DNA of 64,000 nucleotides from Variovorax gracilis. GTDB lineage: Bacteria > Pseudomonadota > Gammaproteobacteria > Burkholderiales > Burkholderiaceae_C. The notes beneath the pieces are model-generated. The model made no database searches, was not told where the DNA came from, and worked only from the letters and a program-made list of their open reading frames with translations. The stretch spans positions 248,001 to 312,000 of the forward strand of contig NZ_JASZYF010000002.1 of NCBI RefSeq assembly GCF_030317115.1, written 5' to 3'. The translations under genes and the position numbers were made by a program. Every line of letters starts with the position of its first letter. The stretch's first letter is position 1. Shown here piece by piece: positions 1 to 8,340 of this stretch.

Positions 1-604
1 AATGCTCACCTTCGTGCGCCACGCGATGCAGGCGCTGCGGCTCGAAGAAGCGGTTGGCCGACTTGTCATGGATGAAGGCATCGTCCTCCCAGCTGTCCCA
101 CAGCCCCTTCACGATCTTCACGTACTCGTGCGCCCGCGCATAGCGATGGGCGTGGTCGAGTTGCCTGGGCAGACCGAAGCTGCGGGCTTCGAAATCGCTG
201 CCCGAAGTCACGAGGTTCCACCCGCTGCGCCCTCCGCTGATCTGATCGAGCGTCGCGTACTTGCGCGCCAGGTGATAGGCCGGCAGGTAGGTGGCGGAGA
301 CCGTCGCCACCAGGCCGATGTGCGTGGTCGATTGCGACAGCGCCGCCAGCGTGATGAGCGGGTCGAGCGGATACCACAGCGCGTTTTTAGCCACGACCGC
401 ATCGGGGGGCCCGGGAAGGCCGACGTTGTCGGCGAAGAAGATCGCATCGAACCTGGCCGCTTCGGCGATGCGCGTCCATTCCTTCAGCGATTCGATCCGG
501 CTGGCCGCACCGGCATCCACGTCGGGATGACGCCAGGCCGCAAGGTGATGGCCGACGCCGAAGAAGAAGGCGCCGAGGTGCATCTGCTTTCGAGAGAGGG
601 TCAT
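1..604 (-). CDS. NtaA/SnaA/DszA-type flavin-dependent monooxygenase (3' end outside window)
   Basis: Luciferase-fold monooxygenase of the nitrilotriacetate/desulfurisation group, which oxidises small organic substrates with reduced FMN delivered by a partner reductase. About 201 N-terminal residues are visible and the C-terminal half lies beyond the left edge. The protein begins MTLSRKQMHLGAFF, continues with a WRHP segment, RFDAIFFADN and the GGRSGWNLVTS segment, all typical of this family (usual length about 440 residues). It starts 22 bp after the SsuA-like gene, so the two are probably co-transcribed, which suggests an organosulfur or related substrate. The substrate cannot be read from the sequence. 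It is a paralogue of the gene at 1853-3184. Confidence 0.85.
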   Translation of the reverse strand, partial: MTLSRKQMHLGAFFFGVGHHLAAWRHPDVDAGAASRIESLKEWTRIAEAARFDAIFFADNVGLPGPPDAVVAKNALWYPLDPLITLAALSQSTTHIGLVATVSATYLPAYHLARKYATLDQISGGRSGWNLVTSGSDFEARSFGLPRQLDHAHRYARAHEYVKIVKGLWDSWEDDAFIHDKSANRFFEPQRLHRVAHEGEH

Positions 605-626
605 GGGGCTTGCGGCGCGCTCTCCT

Positions 627-1652
627 TCAGGGCTTTGCGGCGACGACCGCATCGCTGATCCGGATGGGCTTCGGAATCAGCTTGAGCTGGAAGAAGGTGT
701 CCGCAATCTTCTGCTGGTCCGCAGCGACGGCCGGCGTGATGGGCTTCACGTTGAACTCGTAGCGACGCAACGCCGTCTCGACCACGTCGACCGGCAGCCC
801 CTGCAGCGGCGCAATCAGCTCGGCCGCCTGCCGCAGGTTCTTCTTCAACCAGATACCTTGCGTGACCGCGTCCTCGAACAAGGCATCGATCACTTGCGGG
901 TTCCTGGTGACGAAAGCGCGCTCCCCCAGGTAGTACTGGTAGTTGTTCACCACGTTCGGCGTTCCGTCCGCGAGGATGCGTGCGCCCGTGGCCTTCTCGG
1001 CGGCAGCCTGGAACGGCTCCCAGATCACCCACGCATCGACATTCTTGCTCTCGAAAGCCGCACGGCCATCGGCTGGCGCCAGGTAGATGGGCTGGATGTC
1101 CGAGAGCGAAAGCCCGTTCTTCTCGAGCTGCTTCACGAGCAGGTAGTGCACGTTGCTGCCCTTGTTCAGCGCGACCTTCTTGCCCTTCAGGTCGGCAACC
1201 GACCGGATCGGTGAATCCTTGGTGACCAGGATGGCCTCGGCTTGCGGTGCAGCCGGGTCGAAGCCGACGTACACGAACCTGGCCCCGGCCGCCTGCGCGA
1301 AGATCGGCGGCGCCTCGCCGACATAGCCGACATCGACCGCGCCGACGTTGAGGCCTTCCAGCAGTTGCGGTCCCGCCGGGAACTCGACCCACTTCACGCC
1401 GAAGCCGAGCGGGGCGAGCTTTTTCTCCAGCGTGCCCTGGGCCTTCTGCAACACGAAGAGGCTGGCCGACTTCTGATAGCCGACGCGCAGTTCGCCCTTG
1501 GACTGGGCGTGGGCGGAGGGGCTGGCGAGCAAGGCCGCGATCAGCGCCATCGCGCCGGCGATCAGCACGCCGAGCGACATGAAACGCAGCGTCCATTGCG
1601 ACGATCTGCGCATCGGACGGTCTTCGAAATCTTCGGAAGCGAGAAGCAACAT
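627..1652 (-). CDS. ssuA: SsuA-type aliphatic sulfonate ABC transporter substrate-binding protein
   Basis: Periplasmic binding protein that would deliver alkanesulfonates or similar compounds to an SsuBC-type importer; no permease or ATPase gene is visible here. About 341 residues. A hydrophobic signal segment (FMSLGVLIAGAMALIAALLA) is followed by a PSAHAQ cleavage-type sequence, and the mature part starts ELRVGYQKSA as in the SsuA/TauA family, with DVGYVGEAPP and DAWVIWEPF segments. I chose the start at 1652 because AAGGA lies 7 bases upstream; an internal Met at 1613 has no comparable site. It is divergent from the monooxygenase at 1853 and followed by the monooxygenase at 604. The sulfonate assignment rests on family resemblance. 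Confidence 0.85.
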   Translation of the reverse strand: MLLLASEDFEDRPMRRSSQWTLRFMSLGVLIAGAMALIAALLASPSAHAQSKGELRVGYQKSASLFVLQKAQGTLEKKLAPLGFGVKWVEFPAGPQLLEGLNVGAVDVGYVGEAPPIFAQAAGARFVYVGFDPAAPQAEAILVTKDSPIRSVADLKGKKVALNKGSNVHYLLVKQLEKNGLSLSDIQPIYLAPADGRAAFESKNVDAWVIWEPFQAAAEKATGARILADGTPNVVNNYQYYLGERAFVTRNPQVIDALFEDAVTQGIWLKKNLRQAAELIAPLQGLPVDVVETALRRYEFNVKPITPAVAADQQKIADTFFQLKLIPKPIRISDAVVAAKP

Positions 1653-1852
1653 GAGAGGGTCCTTGCAAACAAGAGGGAGGCAGCCGAGGTTCCGCCCTGC
1701 GCCTGACGCGGCGGATTCTGGTGCCGAGGCCTGCAACCGCCAAAGAAGGTTTTCGAGTTTCCTGATGCGCTTTTCATGCTGGACAAGCGCGCCCTCTCCG
1801 GGCCAAGGTGCTACGCCGCCATCCGGCGGACACCCATCCCGACACGCTACCC

Positions 1853-3184
1853 ATGACCAGACCCCGCCAACTCAAGCTAGGCGCCTTCATGCGCCCAGTC
1901 AGCATCCACACGGGCGCCTGGCGCTATCCGGGCGCATTCGCAGACGCGAACTTCAACTTTGCGCACCTCAAGCGATTCGCGCAGACGCTGGAGCGCGCCC
2001 GCTTCGATGCCTTCTTCATGGCGGATCACCTCGCGGTACTGAACATGCCGATGGAGGCGCTCCAGCGCAGCCACACAGTGACCTCCTTCGAACCGTTCAC
2101 GCTGCTGTCGGCGTTGAGCCAGGCGACTGACCACATCGGACTCGTCGCCACCGCCTCCACCACATTCGATGAACCCTTCCACATCGCTCGCCGATTCGCC
2201 TCGCTCGACCACCTGAGCCAAGGCCGCGCGGGTTGGAACATCGTGACCACCTCGAACCCCGACGCAGCCTTGAACTTCGGCCGCGAGGAGCACCTTGCGC
2301 ATGGCGAGCGCTATGCGCGTGCGCGCGAGTTTTACGACGTGGTGACCGGCCTCTGGGACAGTTGGGCCGACGACGCATTCGTCCGCGACGCCGGGGCCGG
2401 CCTCTTCTTCGACCCGGCCCGGCTGCACACGCTCGACCACAAGGGCAAGTACCTTTCGGTGCGCGGCCCGCTCCACATCGCGCGGCCGGTGCAAGGCTGG
2501 CCGGTGATCGTTCAGGCTGGTGCGTCGGAACCGGGCCGTCAGCTCGCGGCAGAGACGGCCGAGGTCATATTCGCCGCGCCCGGAACGCTGGCCGAGGGCC
2601 GGAGCTTCTACGCCGACGTCAAGGGCAGGCTGGCCACCCTGGGTCGCCAACGGGACCACCTCAAGATCCTGCCGGCCGCGTTCGTGGTCGTCGGTGACAC
2701 GGTCGACGAAGCGCACGCGATTCGCGCCCGGCTCGACAGCCTCGTCCACTACGAAAGCGCGATCGCTTCGCTGTCGATCGCGCTGGGCCACGACGCGTCG
2801 AAGTTCGATCCTGATGCGCCGCTACCCGACGTGCCTGAAACCAACGCCAGCAAGAGCAGCCGAGAGCGGGTGATCGCACTGGCACGACGCGAAGGCCTCA
2901 CGGTACGCCAGCTCGCGCAGCGCCTGGGCGGCTACGGTGGGCTGGCGTTCGTCGGAACGGCCGCGACCATCGCCGACGAAATGCAGGAATGGCTGGAGAG
3001 CGAAGCCTCGGATGGTTTCAACATCATGTTTCCGTGGTTGCCCGGCGGCCTCGATGCATTTGCCGACAAGGTCGTGCCCGAACTCCAGCGCCGCGGAATC
3101 TTCCGACGCGAGTACGAAGGCAAGACCCTGAGGGAGAACCTGGGCCTGCCGCGGCCGGGCAACCGGTTCTTCCAGGCGGGCTGA
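1853..3184 (+). CDS. NtaA/SnaA/DszA-type flavin-dependent monooxygenase
   Basis: Complete FMN-dependent oxidoreductase of the nitrilotriacetate monooxygenase family, 443 residues, the normal family length. It begins MTRPRQLKLGAFMRP and carries RFDAFFMADHLAVL near residue 45, the GRAGWNIVTTSNP segment near residue 125 and the C-terminal GLPRPGN end typical of this group. Proteins of this kind take reduced flavin from a separate reductase and add oxygen to sulfur- or nitrogen-containing substrates. The Met at 1853 aligns with the family N terminus. It is divergent from the SsuA-like gene; the 200 bp between them shows no promoter I would defend. With the partial copy at 1-604 this makes two paralogues around one binding protein. 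Confidence 0.88.
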   Translation: MTRPRQLKLGAFMRPVSIHTGAWRYPGAFADANFNFAHLKRFAQTLERARFDAFFMADHLAVLNMPMEALQRSHTVTSFEPFTLLSALSQATDHIGLVATASTTFDEPFHIARRFASLDHLSQGRAGWNIVTTSNPDAALNFGREEHLAHGERYARAREFYDVVTGLWDSWADDAFVRDAGAGLFFDPARLHTLDHKGKYLSVRGPLHIARPVQGWPVIVQAGASEPGRQLAAETAEVIFAAPGTLAEGRSFYADVKGRLATLGRQRDHLKILPAAFVVVGDTVDEAHAIRARLDSLVHYESAIASLSIALGHDASKFDPDAPLPDVPETNASKSSRERVIALARREGLTVRQLAQRLGGYGGLAFVGTAATIADEMQEWLESEASDGFNIMFPWLPGGLDAFADKVVPELQRRGIFRREYEGKTLRENLGLPRPGNRFFQAG

Positions 3185-3282
3185 AAAGCGATCGGGCCGG
3201 TTCGGGCGCCCGTCCTCGCGCCGGCGAAGCACCTCGACATGACGAAAGAGGCGCAAGATGGCGCCCTGCTCGTCGATGCGCC

Positions 3283-4338
3283 ATGAGTCATTCATCTTCG
3301 TTCCCGGGATCTTCGATCACGAACGTCATGTCGCAGAGCCTGGCCTGCCTTGCGATCGCTTCGCTGGCAGCCTGCAGCGGGCTGGTTCGCGACGAAACCC
3401 GACCTGTCGTCATCGAGAACAGCCTCGGCATGAAGCTGGTCCGCGTGCCCGCAGGGGTGTTCACCATGGGCAGCGACGAGAGCGTCGAGCGCCTGGCGCA
3501 GGCCTACGCACCCTACGCGCGGGGCGATCTGCAAGCCCTCGGCGACGAAGCGCCTCGGCACGAAGTGCGCATCACCCGTGCGTTCTACCTGGGCCAGCAC
3601 GAAGTCACGGTCGACCAGTTCCGGCTTTTCATCGAACGCTCCGGCTACGTACCCGAGTCCATCGCCGACGGCACAGGCGGCTACGGCTACAACGCAGCCT
3701 ACGACCCGGCGACCTCAGCGCGCGGCGATGCCTTCGAGGGGCGCGACCCCCGGTACTCCTGGCGCAATCCCGGTTTCGCGCAGGCCGGTGACCACCCGGT
3801 GGTGAACGTCACGTGGAACGACGCCAAGGCCATGGCCGCATGGCTCAGCCAGAGCGAAGGCGCGGTCTACCGGCTGCCGAGCGAAGCCGAGTGGGAATAT
3901 GCCTGCCGTGCCGGCACCTCGACGCGCTACAACACCGGCGACGCCCCGGCAAGCCTGCTGGGCTCGGCGGCGCTGCTCGATCTGGACACCGCACAACGCT
4001 GGCCGCGACGGCTGCCATTCGCGGTGCCCGGCCATGACGGCCATGAGTTCACCGCTCCGGTCGGAAGCTTCGCGCCCAACGCCTTCGGATTGTTCGACAT
4101 GCACGGGAATGTCTGGGAGTGGGTCGCCGACTGGTACGGCGAGCACTACTACGCGGAATCGCCTCGCGACGACCCGCCGGGGCCGGGCACCGGCAGGCTC
4201 CATGTGCGCAGGGGCGGATCGTGGGCCAGTTCGGCCCTGTACGTCCGCTCGTCATATCGAAACTGGAACACGGCCGAGACCCGCTACACCCTGGTCGGCA
4301 TGCGTCTCGCGCGCGAGTTGAAGCCCGGGGAAGAATGA
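3283..4338 (+). CDS. SUMF1/FGE-sulfatase-domain lipoprotein lacking the FGE catalytic cysteines
   Basis: Secreted protein of the formylglycine-generating-enzyme fold, about 351 residues. The N terminus has a lipoprotein-type signal ending ASLAAC (cleavage before Cys), so it is probably anchored in a membrane facing the periplasm. The domain signatures are clear: GVFTMGSDE, APRHEVRITRAFYLGQHEVT, YRLPSEAEWEYACRAGT, GLFDMHGNVWEWVADWY and RRGGSWASS. In true FGE two cysteines follow the GGSW motif; here that stretch (ASSALYVRSSYRNW) has none, so formylglycine formation is unlikely. An alternative start at 3328 gives a shorter signal, and neither has a good ribosome site. A structural, binding or non-FGE oxidative role is possible. 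Confidence 0.82.
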   Translation: MSHSSSFPGSSITNVMSQSLACLAIASLAACSGLVRDETRPVVIENSLGMKLVRVPAGVFTMGSDESVERLAQAYAPYARGDLQALGDEAPRHEVRITRAFYLGQHEVTVDQFRLFIERSGYVPESIADGTGGYGYNAAYDPATSARGDAFEGRDPRYSWRNPGFAQAGDHPVVNVTWNDAKAMAAWLSQSEGAVYRLPSEAEWEYACRAGTSTRYNTGDAPASLLGSAALLDLDTAQRWPRRLPFAVPGHDGHEFTAPVGSFAPNAFGLFDMHGNVWEWVADWYGEHYYAESPRDDPPGPGTGRLHVRRGGSWASSALYVRSSYRNWNTAETRYTLVGMRLARELKPGEE

Positions 4339-4443
4339 GCGGTTGCGTTTGGGGGGAGTTGCGGATGGCGAGGCGATGGCATTCGTGGCAAGGTGCCCTG
4401 CCACCGGTCTTCTTTTGAGCATTGATTCCAAGGAGAACCCACG

Positions 4444-5568
4444 ATGCAACGCCGACACTTTCTCCAGATGTCCACCACCACGCCCCTGCTCGGCATGCTG
4501 GGTGCCGCCCTGCCCTCGCTGGCGGGCGCCGCGCCGCGGCCGGCCGGCGAGGGCTGGCGCGCCTACGACGTGACGACCCATGTCGACCTGAGCGAACGCA
4601 CGGGCCTTGGCCGCGTGTGGGTGCCGCTGCCGGCAAGGCAGCTCGTCGGCAGCGGCGGCGTGGAATACCAGCGCCTGGTGGACACACGCTTCGATGCACC
4701 GGGCGCGAGCCTGGCGAAAGTCGTGCGCGGCCCGGCCGACACTCAGATGCTGGTGGTCGAGTGGACTGACCCGAAGGTGCAGCAGCAGGTCACGCTGGTG
4801 AACCGCGTGGCGCTGCGCGACCGCGCCACCGACCTCGGCGTGGAGTCGCGCCCCGTCAACGCCAGCGCGGCCGACCTGCGCCCCTGGCTGCGTGCCACCG
4901 CGCTCAAGCCGACCGACGGCATCGTGGGCGACACCGCCCGCAAGATCACCGCCGATGCCGGGGCGCACACCGACATGGAGAGGGCGAAGGCGATCTACGA
5001 CTGGATCGTGGCGAATTGCCATCGCGAGGGCAGCGTGCGCGGCTGCGGCACCGGCGACGTGAAATTCGTGCTCACCAGCGGCAACCTCGGCGGCAAGTGC
5101 GCCGACCTCAACGGCCTCTTCGTCGCGCTGGCCCGTGCCTCGGGCGTGCCCGCGCGCGACGTGTACGGCGTGCGCGTGGACGACTCGGCGCACGGCTACA
5201 AGAGCATGGGCAAGAGTGGCGACATCTCGAAGGCGCAGCACTGCCGCGCCGAGTTTTATGCGCGAGGCTACGGCTGGGTGCCCGTGGACCCGGCCGACGT
5301 GCGCAAGGTCATGCTCGAGGAGACGAAGGAAGGCTTGCCCGCCACCGACGCGCGCGTGCGCGCCGCCAACGCCATGCTGTTCGGCGCGTGGGAGATGAAC
5401 TGGATGGGCTACAACCACGCGGACGAGATGCGCCTGCCCGGCGCGCGCCAGCAGGGTCCGATCGGCTTCCTGATGTATCCCAACGGCGAAACCGCCAATG
5501 GCCGGCTCGACAGCCTGGACCCGACCACGTTCCGTTACAGCATCGGTTCCACGCGCGTCGCCGCCTGA
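4444..5568 (+). CDS. Exported transglutaminase-like domain protein
   Basis: Predicted exported protein of 374 residues with a transglutaminase-like papain-fold core. The N terminus MQRRHFLQMS followed by an alanine-rich segment looks like a signal peptide. The core GGKCADLNGLFVALARASG gives the nucleophile Cys219; His266 (AQHCRAEFY) and Asp282 (VPVDPADV) complete the triad in the correct order. Family members act as proteases or amidases or in cross-linking; the substrate is unknown. GGAG-like ribosome sequence (aaggaga) lies just upstream. It ends 13 bp before the TlpA-like gene, so the two probably form one unit with a link to cell-envelope proteins. Confidence 0.85.
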   Translation: MQRRHFLQMSTTTPLLGMLGAALPSLAGAAPRPAGEGWRAYDVTTHVDLSERTGLGRVWVPLPARQLVGSGGVEYQRLVDTRFDAPGASLAKVVRGPADTQMLVVEWTDPKVQQQVTLVNRVALRDRATDLGVESRPVNASAADLRPWLRATALKPTDGIVGDTARKITADAGAHTDMERAKAIYDWIVANCHREGSVRGCGTGDVKFVLTSGNLGGKCADLNGLFVALARASGVPARDVYGVRVDDSAHGYKSMGKSGDISKAQHCRAEFYARGYGWVPVDPADVRKVMLEETKEGLPATDARVRAANAMLFGAWEMNWMGYNHADEMRLPGARQQGPIGFLMYPNGETANGRLDSLDPTTFRYSIGSTRVAA

Positions 5569-5581
5569 CCATCGCCCCACC

Positions 5582-6130
5582 ATGGCCACGCTGTGCCGCC
5601 GCGCGATGCTGCTGCGCGGGGCGGCGGCAGCGGTGGCGGCTTCGGTCGGTGCGGTTGCCGCGCAGGCACCGGTCGATGCCGGCAACACTCTAGCGCCGTG
5701 GCGTCCCGCCAGGGCGCCACGGCTCGATGCGATCGAGCTGCTCACCGGTCAGCGCCGCACCCTGGCCGACTTCGCGGGGCACCCGCTGCTCGTGAACTTC
5801 TGGGCCAGCTGGTGCGGCCCCTGTCGGGTCGAGATGCCGTCGCTCAACGCACTGGCCACCCAATTCGCCGCATCGCACGGACTGAAGTTCATCGCCATCA
5901 ACCACGGCGAGATGCCCGAACGCGTGCAGCGCTTCCTGGCCGAAGTGCCGATTGCCGGGACCGTTCTGCTGGACCGGAGCCAGGCAGTGTTCAAGGCATG
6001 GGGTGGGCGGGGATTGCCCGCGACCTTCGTCTTCGACGCGTCGGGCATGCCGCAGGCCTGGGCCGAAGGGGAGCGCGACTGGGGGACGCCGGCGCTGATC
6101 GCTGCGTTGCGAGGCGTCGTGTCGCGCTGA
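5582..6130 (+). CDS. TlpA-family thiol:disulfide oxidoreductase
   Basis: Small thioredoxin-fold protein (182 residues) predicted to work in the periplasm. The N terminus has arginines followed by an alanine/glycine-rich hydrophobic stretch, a typical signal sequence. The redox site is WCGPC with cysteines 78 and 81, preceded by LLVNFWAS, and the cis-Pro segment is GLPATFVFD. TlpA/ResA-type proteins reduce disulfides in exported proteins, for example during cytochrome c maturation. The start follows the transglutaminase-like gene by 13 bp, and no cytochrome assembly genes are nearby, so the natural partner may be that neighbouring exported protein. This pairing is inferred from position only. 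Confidence 0.86.
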   Translation: MATLCRRAMLLRGAAAAVAASVGAVAAQAPVDAGNTLAPWRPARAPRLDAIELLTGQRRTLADFAGHPLLVNFWASWCGPCRVEMPSLNALATQFAASHGLKFIAINHGEMPERVQRFLAEVPIAGTVLLDRSQAVFKAWGGRGLPATFVFDASGMPQAWAEGERDWGTPALIAALRGVVSR

Positions 6131-6266
6131 TGTTCCTGCCCCGCCGCCATCCTCACAATTGGCGATTGCCGACATCGAGAATCTGCCCAATACTGGTCGA
6201 TCCGATCCAACTTCGCCGACTTGAACGACCTTCGCTCCGTGCGCCGGTCGCGGCGGCCACGACGCC

Positions 6267-7718
6267 ATGAACACGTCCACCACGGCAACCCGGCTGCGCC
6301 AGTTCGACGACCTGCCCGGCCCGCGCGCCGTGCCGGTATTCGGCAACCTGCTTCAGGTCGACTCCGGCCGGCTGCATCTGCAACTGGAACAGTGGTGCGA
6401 GGAGCACGGCCCGATCTTCAAGCTGCGCCTCGGCCCTCGCCGCGCGGTGGTGGTGGGTGACCATGAACTGATTGCCGCGGCCCTGCGCGACCGCCCCGAC
6501 GGCTTTCGCCGCACCACCAAGCTGGAGCAGGTGTGGACTGAACTCGGCCTGATGGGTGGCGTGTTCGGTGCCAACGGCGATACCTGGCGGCGCCAGCGAC
6601 GCATGGTGATGGCCGCCTTCGACCCCGGCAGCGTGAGGCGCTATCACCCTGCGCTGCAACGCGTCGGACTGCGCCTGGCCCAGCGCTGGCAGCAGGCCGC
6701 GCGCCAGGGAACCTCCATCGATCTGCAGTCCGACCTGATGCGCTACACCGTGGACGCGATCGCGGGCCTGGCGTTCGGCGCCGAGGTCAACACGCTGCAG
6801 AGCGATGAGGACGTGATCCAGAAGCACCTGAACCGCATCTTTCCGGCCGTGTTCAAGCGCATCTTCGCGCCACTTCCGACGTGGCGCTGGTTCCCGTCGG
6901 CCGAAGATCGCGCTGTGGTGCGCAGCGTGGCCGCGGTGAATGCGGCCGTCGATGGCTTCATCGTCGAAGGACGCAGGCGACTCGAGGCGAATCCGGCCCT
7001 GCGCGAGCACCCGTCCAACCTGCTGGAGGCCATGCTGGTCGCCGCTGACGAACCCGGGAGCGGAATGGACGACAAGCAGGTGGCAGGCAACGTGCTCACC
7101 ATGCTCCTGGCCGGAGAAGACACCACCGCCAACACCTTGGCCTGGATGATCCACCTGCTCTGGCAAAACCCGAAGGCGCTGGCCAAGGCCACCGAGGAAG
7201 TGCGCCGCGTGTGCGCCGACGGCCAGCCGCCCACTGTCGACCAGATCGGACAACTGGACTACGTGGAAGCCTGCGCCCACGAGACCATGCGCCTGAAGCC
7301 GGTGGCCCCGCAGAACGCCATGCAAGCCCTGCACGACACCACGCTGGGCGACGTGCACATCCCGACCGGCATGGTGGTGATCGCCGTGATGCGGCGCGAC
7401 GCGGTAAGTGAGCGCCACATCCGCGATGCCGCCAGCTTCGACCCCGAACGCTGGCTGGCGGACGGCCATCCCGGGCAGACCGCGGGCGCCGCCAAGCGCA
7501 TCTCGATGCCCTTTGGCGCCGGCCCGCGCATCTGCCCCGGCCGCTTCCTCGCCCTGGTTGAAATGAAGATGGCGATGGCGGTCCTGTTGAGCCGATTCGA
7601 CATCCAGGACGTGGGCACTCCCGACGGCAAGGAGCCTCGCGAACTGCTGCAGCTTGCCATGGCACCCGTGGGATTGACGATGAAGGTGCGCGAGCACGCC
7701 ATCGGTGCCGAGGCCTGA
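6267..7718 (+). CDS. Cytochrome P450
   Basis: Heme-thiolate monooxygenase of 483 residues. The diagnostic elements are present in order: the I-helix oxygen-activation motif LLAGEDTTANTLAW near residue 285, the K-helix ExxR as HETMRLKP, and the heme loop FGAGPRICPGRF with the ligand Cys423. There is no N-terminal membrane anchor, so it is probably soluble and needs separate redox partners, none of which is adjacent. The sequence has the flavour of class CYP4/CYP102-like enzymes that hydroxylate fatty acids or terpenes, but I cannot name the substrate. It stands alone, in the same direction as the preceding genes and convergent with the small gene at 7740-8207. Confidence 0.93.
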   Translation: MNTSTTATRLRQFDDLPGPRAVPVFGNLLQVDSGRLHLQLEQWCEEHGPIFKLRLGPRRAVVVGDHELIAAALRDRPDGFRRTTKLEQVWTELGLMGGVFGANGDTWRRQRRMVMAAFDPGSVRRYHPALQRVGLRLAQRWQQAARQGTSIDLQSDLMRYTVDAIAGLAFGAEVNTLQSDEDVIQKHLNRIFPAVFKRIFAPLPTWRWFPSAEDRAVVRSVAAVNAAVDGFIVEGRRRLEANPALREHPSNLLEAMLVAADEPGSGMDDKQVAGNVLTMLLAGEDTTANTLAWMIHLLWQNPKALAKATEEVRRVCADGQPPTVDQIGQLDYVEACAHETMRLKPVAPQNAMQALHDTTLGDVHIPTGMVVIAVMRRDAVSERHIRDAASFDPERWLADGHPGQTAGAAKRISMPFGAGPRICPGRFLALVEMKMAMAVLLSRFDIQDVGTPDGKEPRELLQLAMAPVGLTMKVREHAIGAEA

Positions 7719-7739
7719 GATCGCGCGTGCCTCTCCTGG

Positions 7740-8207
7740 TCAGGGCGTTGGTGCGGCGATCGGCAAGATGGACATCACGCGCCAGGCCCCTCCCGATCTC
7801 ACGAGCACCTGGTTGAGATACAGCCGGGCGACTTGGGGAGCCTGCCCGGCAGCGCCCGTCGTGAATTGGACCGGCACATGGATCTGGGCGACGTCGTCGC
7901 TGATCGCCACAACACGCAGGTTTCCGTATTCGGGCTCCAGCCGCCACGTGCCTGCATAGAGTCTGGCGAACTGCTGCAGCGCCCCGTCGCGCCCCCAGAT
8001 GACCGTTCCACGTGTGATCCACAGGAAGCCGGCGGAGTCGGCAAGGATTCCCTCCAGAGCCTTGGCGTCATGCGCGTTCTGTACTTGAACGAACCGCTCG
8101 AAGGCGGCCCGCACCTCGTCGTCGGCCGCCGCGCAGGCCGTGCCTCCGGCGCAGAGACAAGCTGAAATCAACAGCGCCGTCGGGCGCAGCCTTGGCAAGA
8201 CGTTCAT
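7740..8207 (-). CDS. Exported SnoaL/NTF2-like (SgcJ/EcaC-type) protein
   Basis: Small exported protein of 155 residues with a signal peptide (hydrophobic segment then GTACAAADDE) and an NTF2/SnoaL-like cone fold suggested by AFERFVQVQNAHDAKALEGILAD-type opening, the WGRDGALQQFARLY helix and the final GGAWRVMSILP strand. Families with this fold include DUF4440 proteins and small hydrolases, often with unknown ligand. The start has GGAG 7 bases upstream. It is divergent from the CadC-like regulator gene at 8341, with 133 bp between the two starts, so it is a plausible regulatory target; that link is positional inference. Confidence 0.75.
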   Translation of the reverse strand: MNVLPRLRPTALLISACLCAGGTACAAADDEVRAAFERFVQVQNAHDAKALEGILADSAGFLWITRGTVIWGRDGALQQFARLYAGTWRLEPEYGNLRVVAISDDVAQIHVPVQFTTGAAGQAPQVARLYLNQVLVRSGGAWRVMSILPIAAPTP

Positions 8208-8340
8208 GATCGACTCCTCGGAAAGTGGTCAAGGGCCGGCAGGCGCCGGTGCTAGGATCATTCCGGCTTCCCTCATGCCAGTCCCTGCATGACGACTGGA
8301 TTTCTCCTGCAATTGGCCTGAGGCACGGGGGTTGGGCGAC

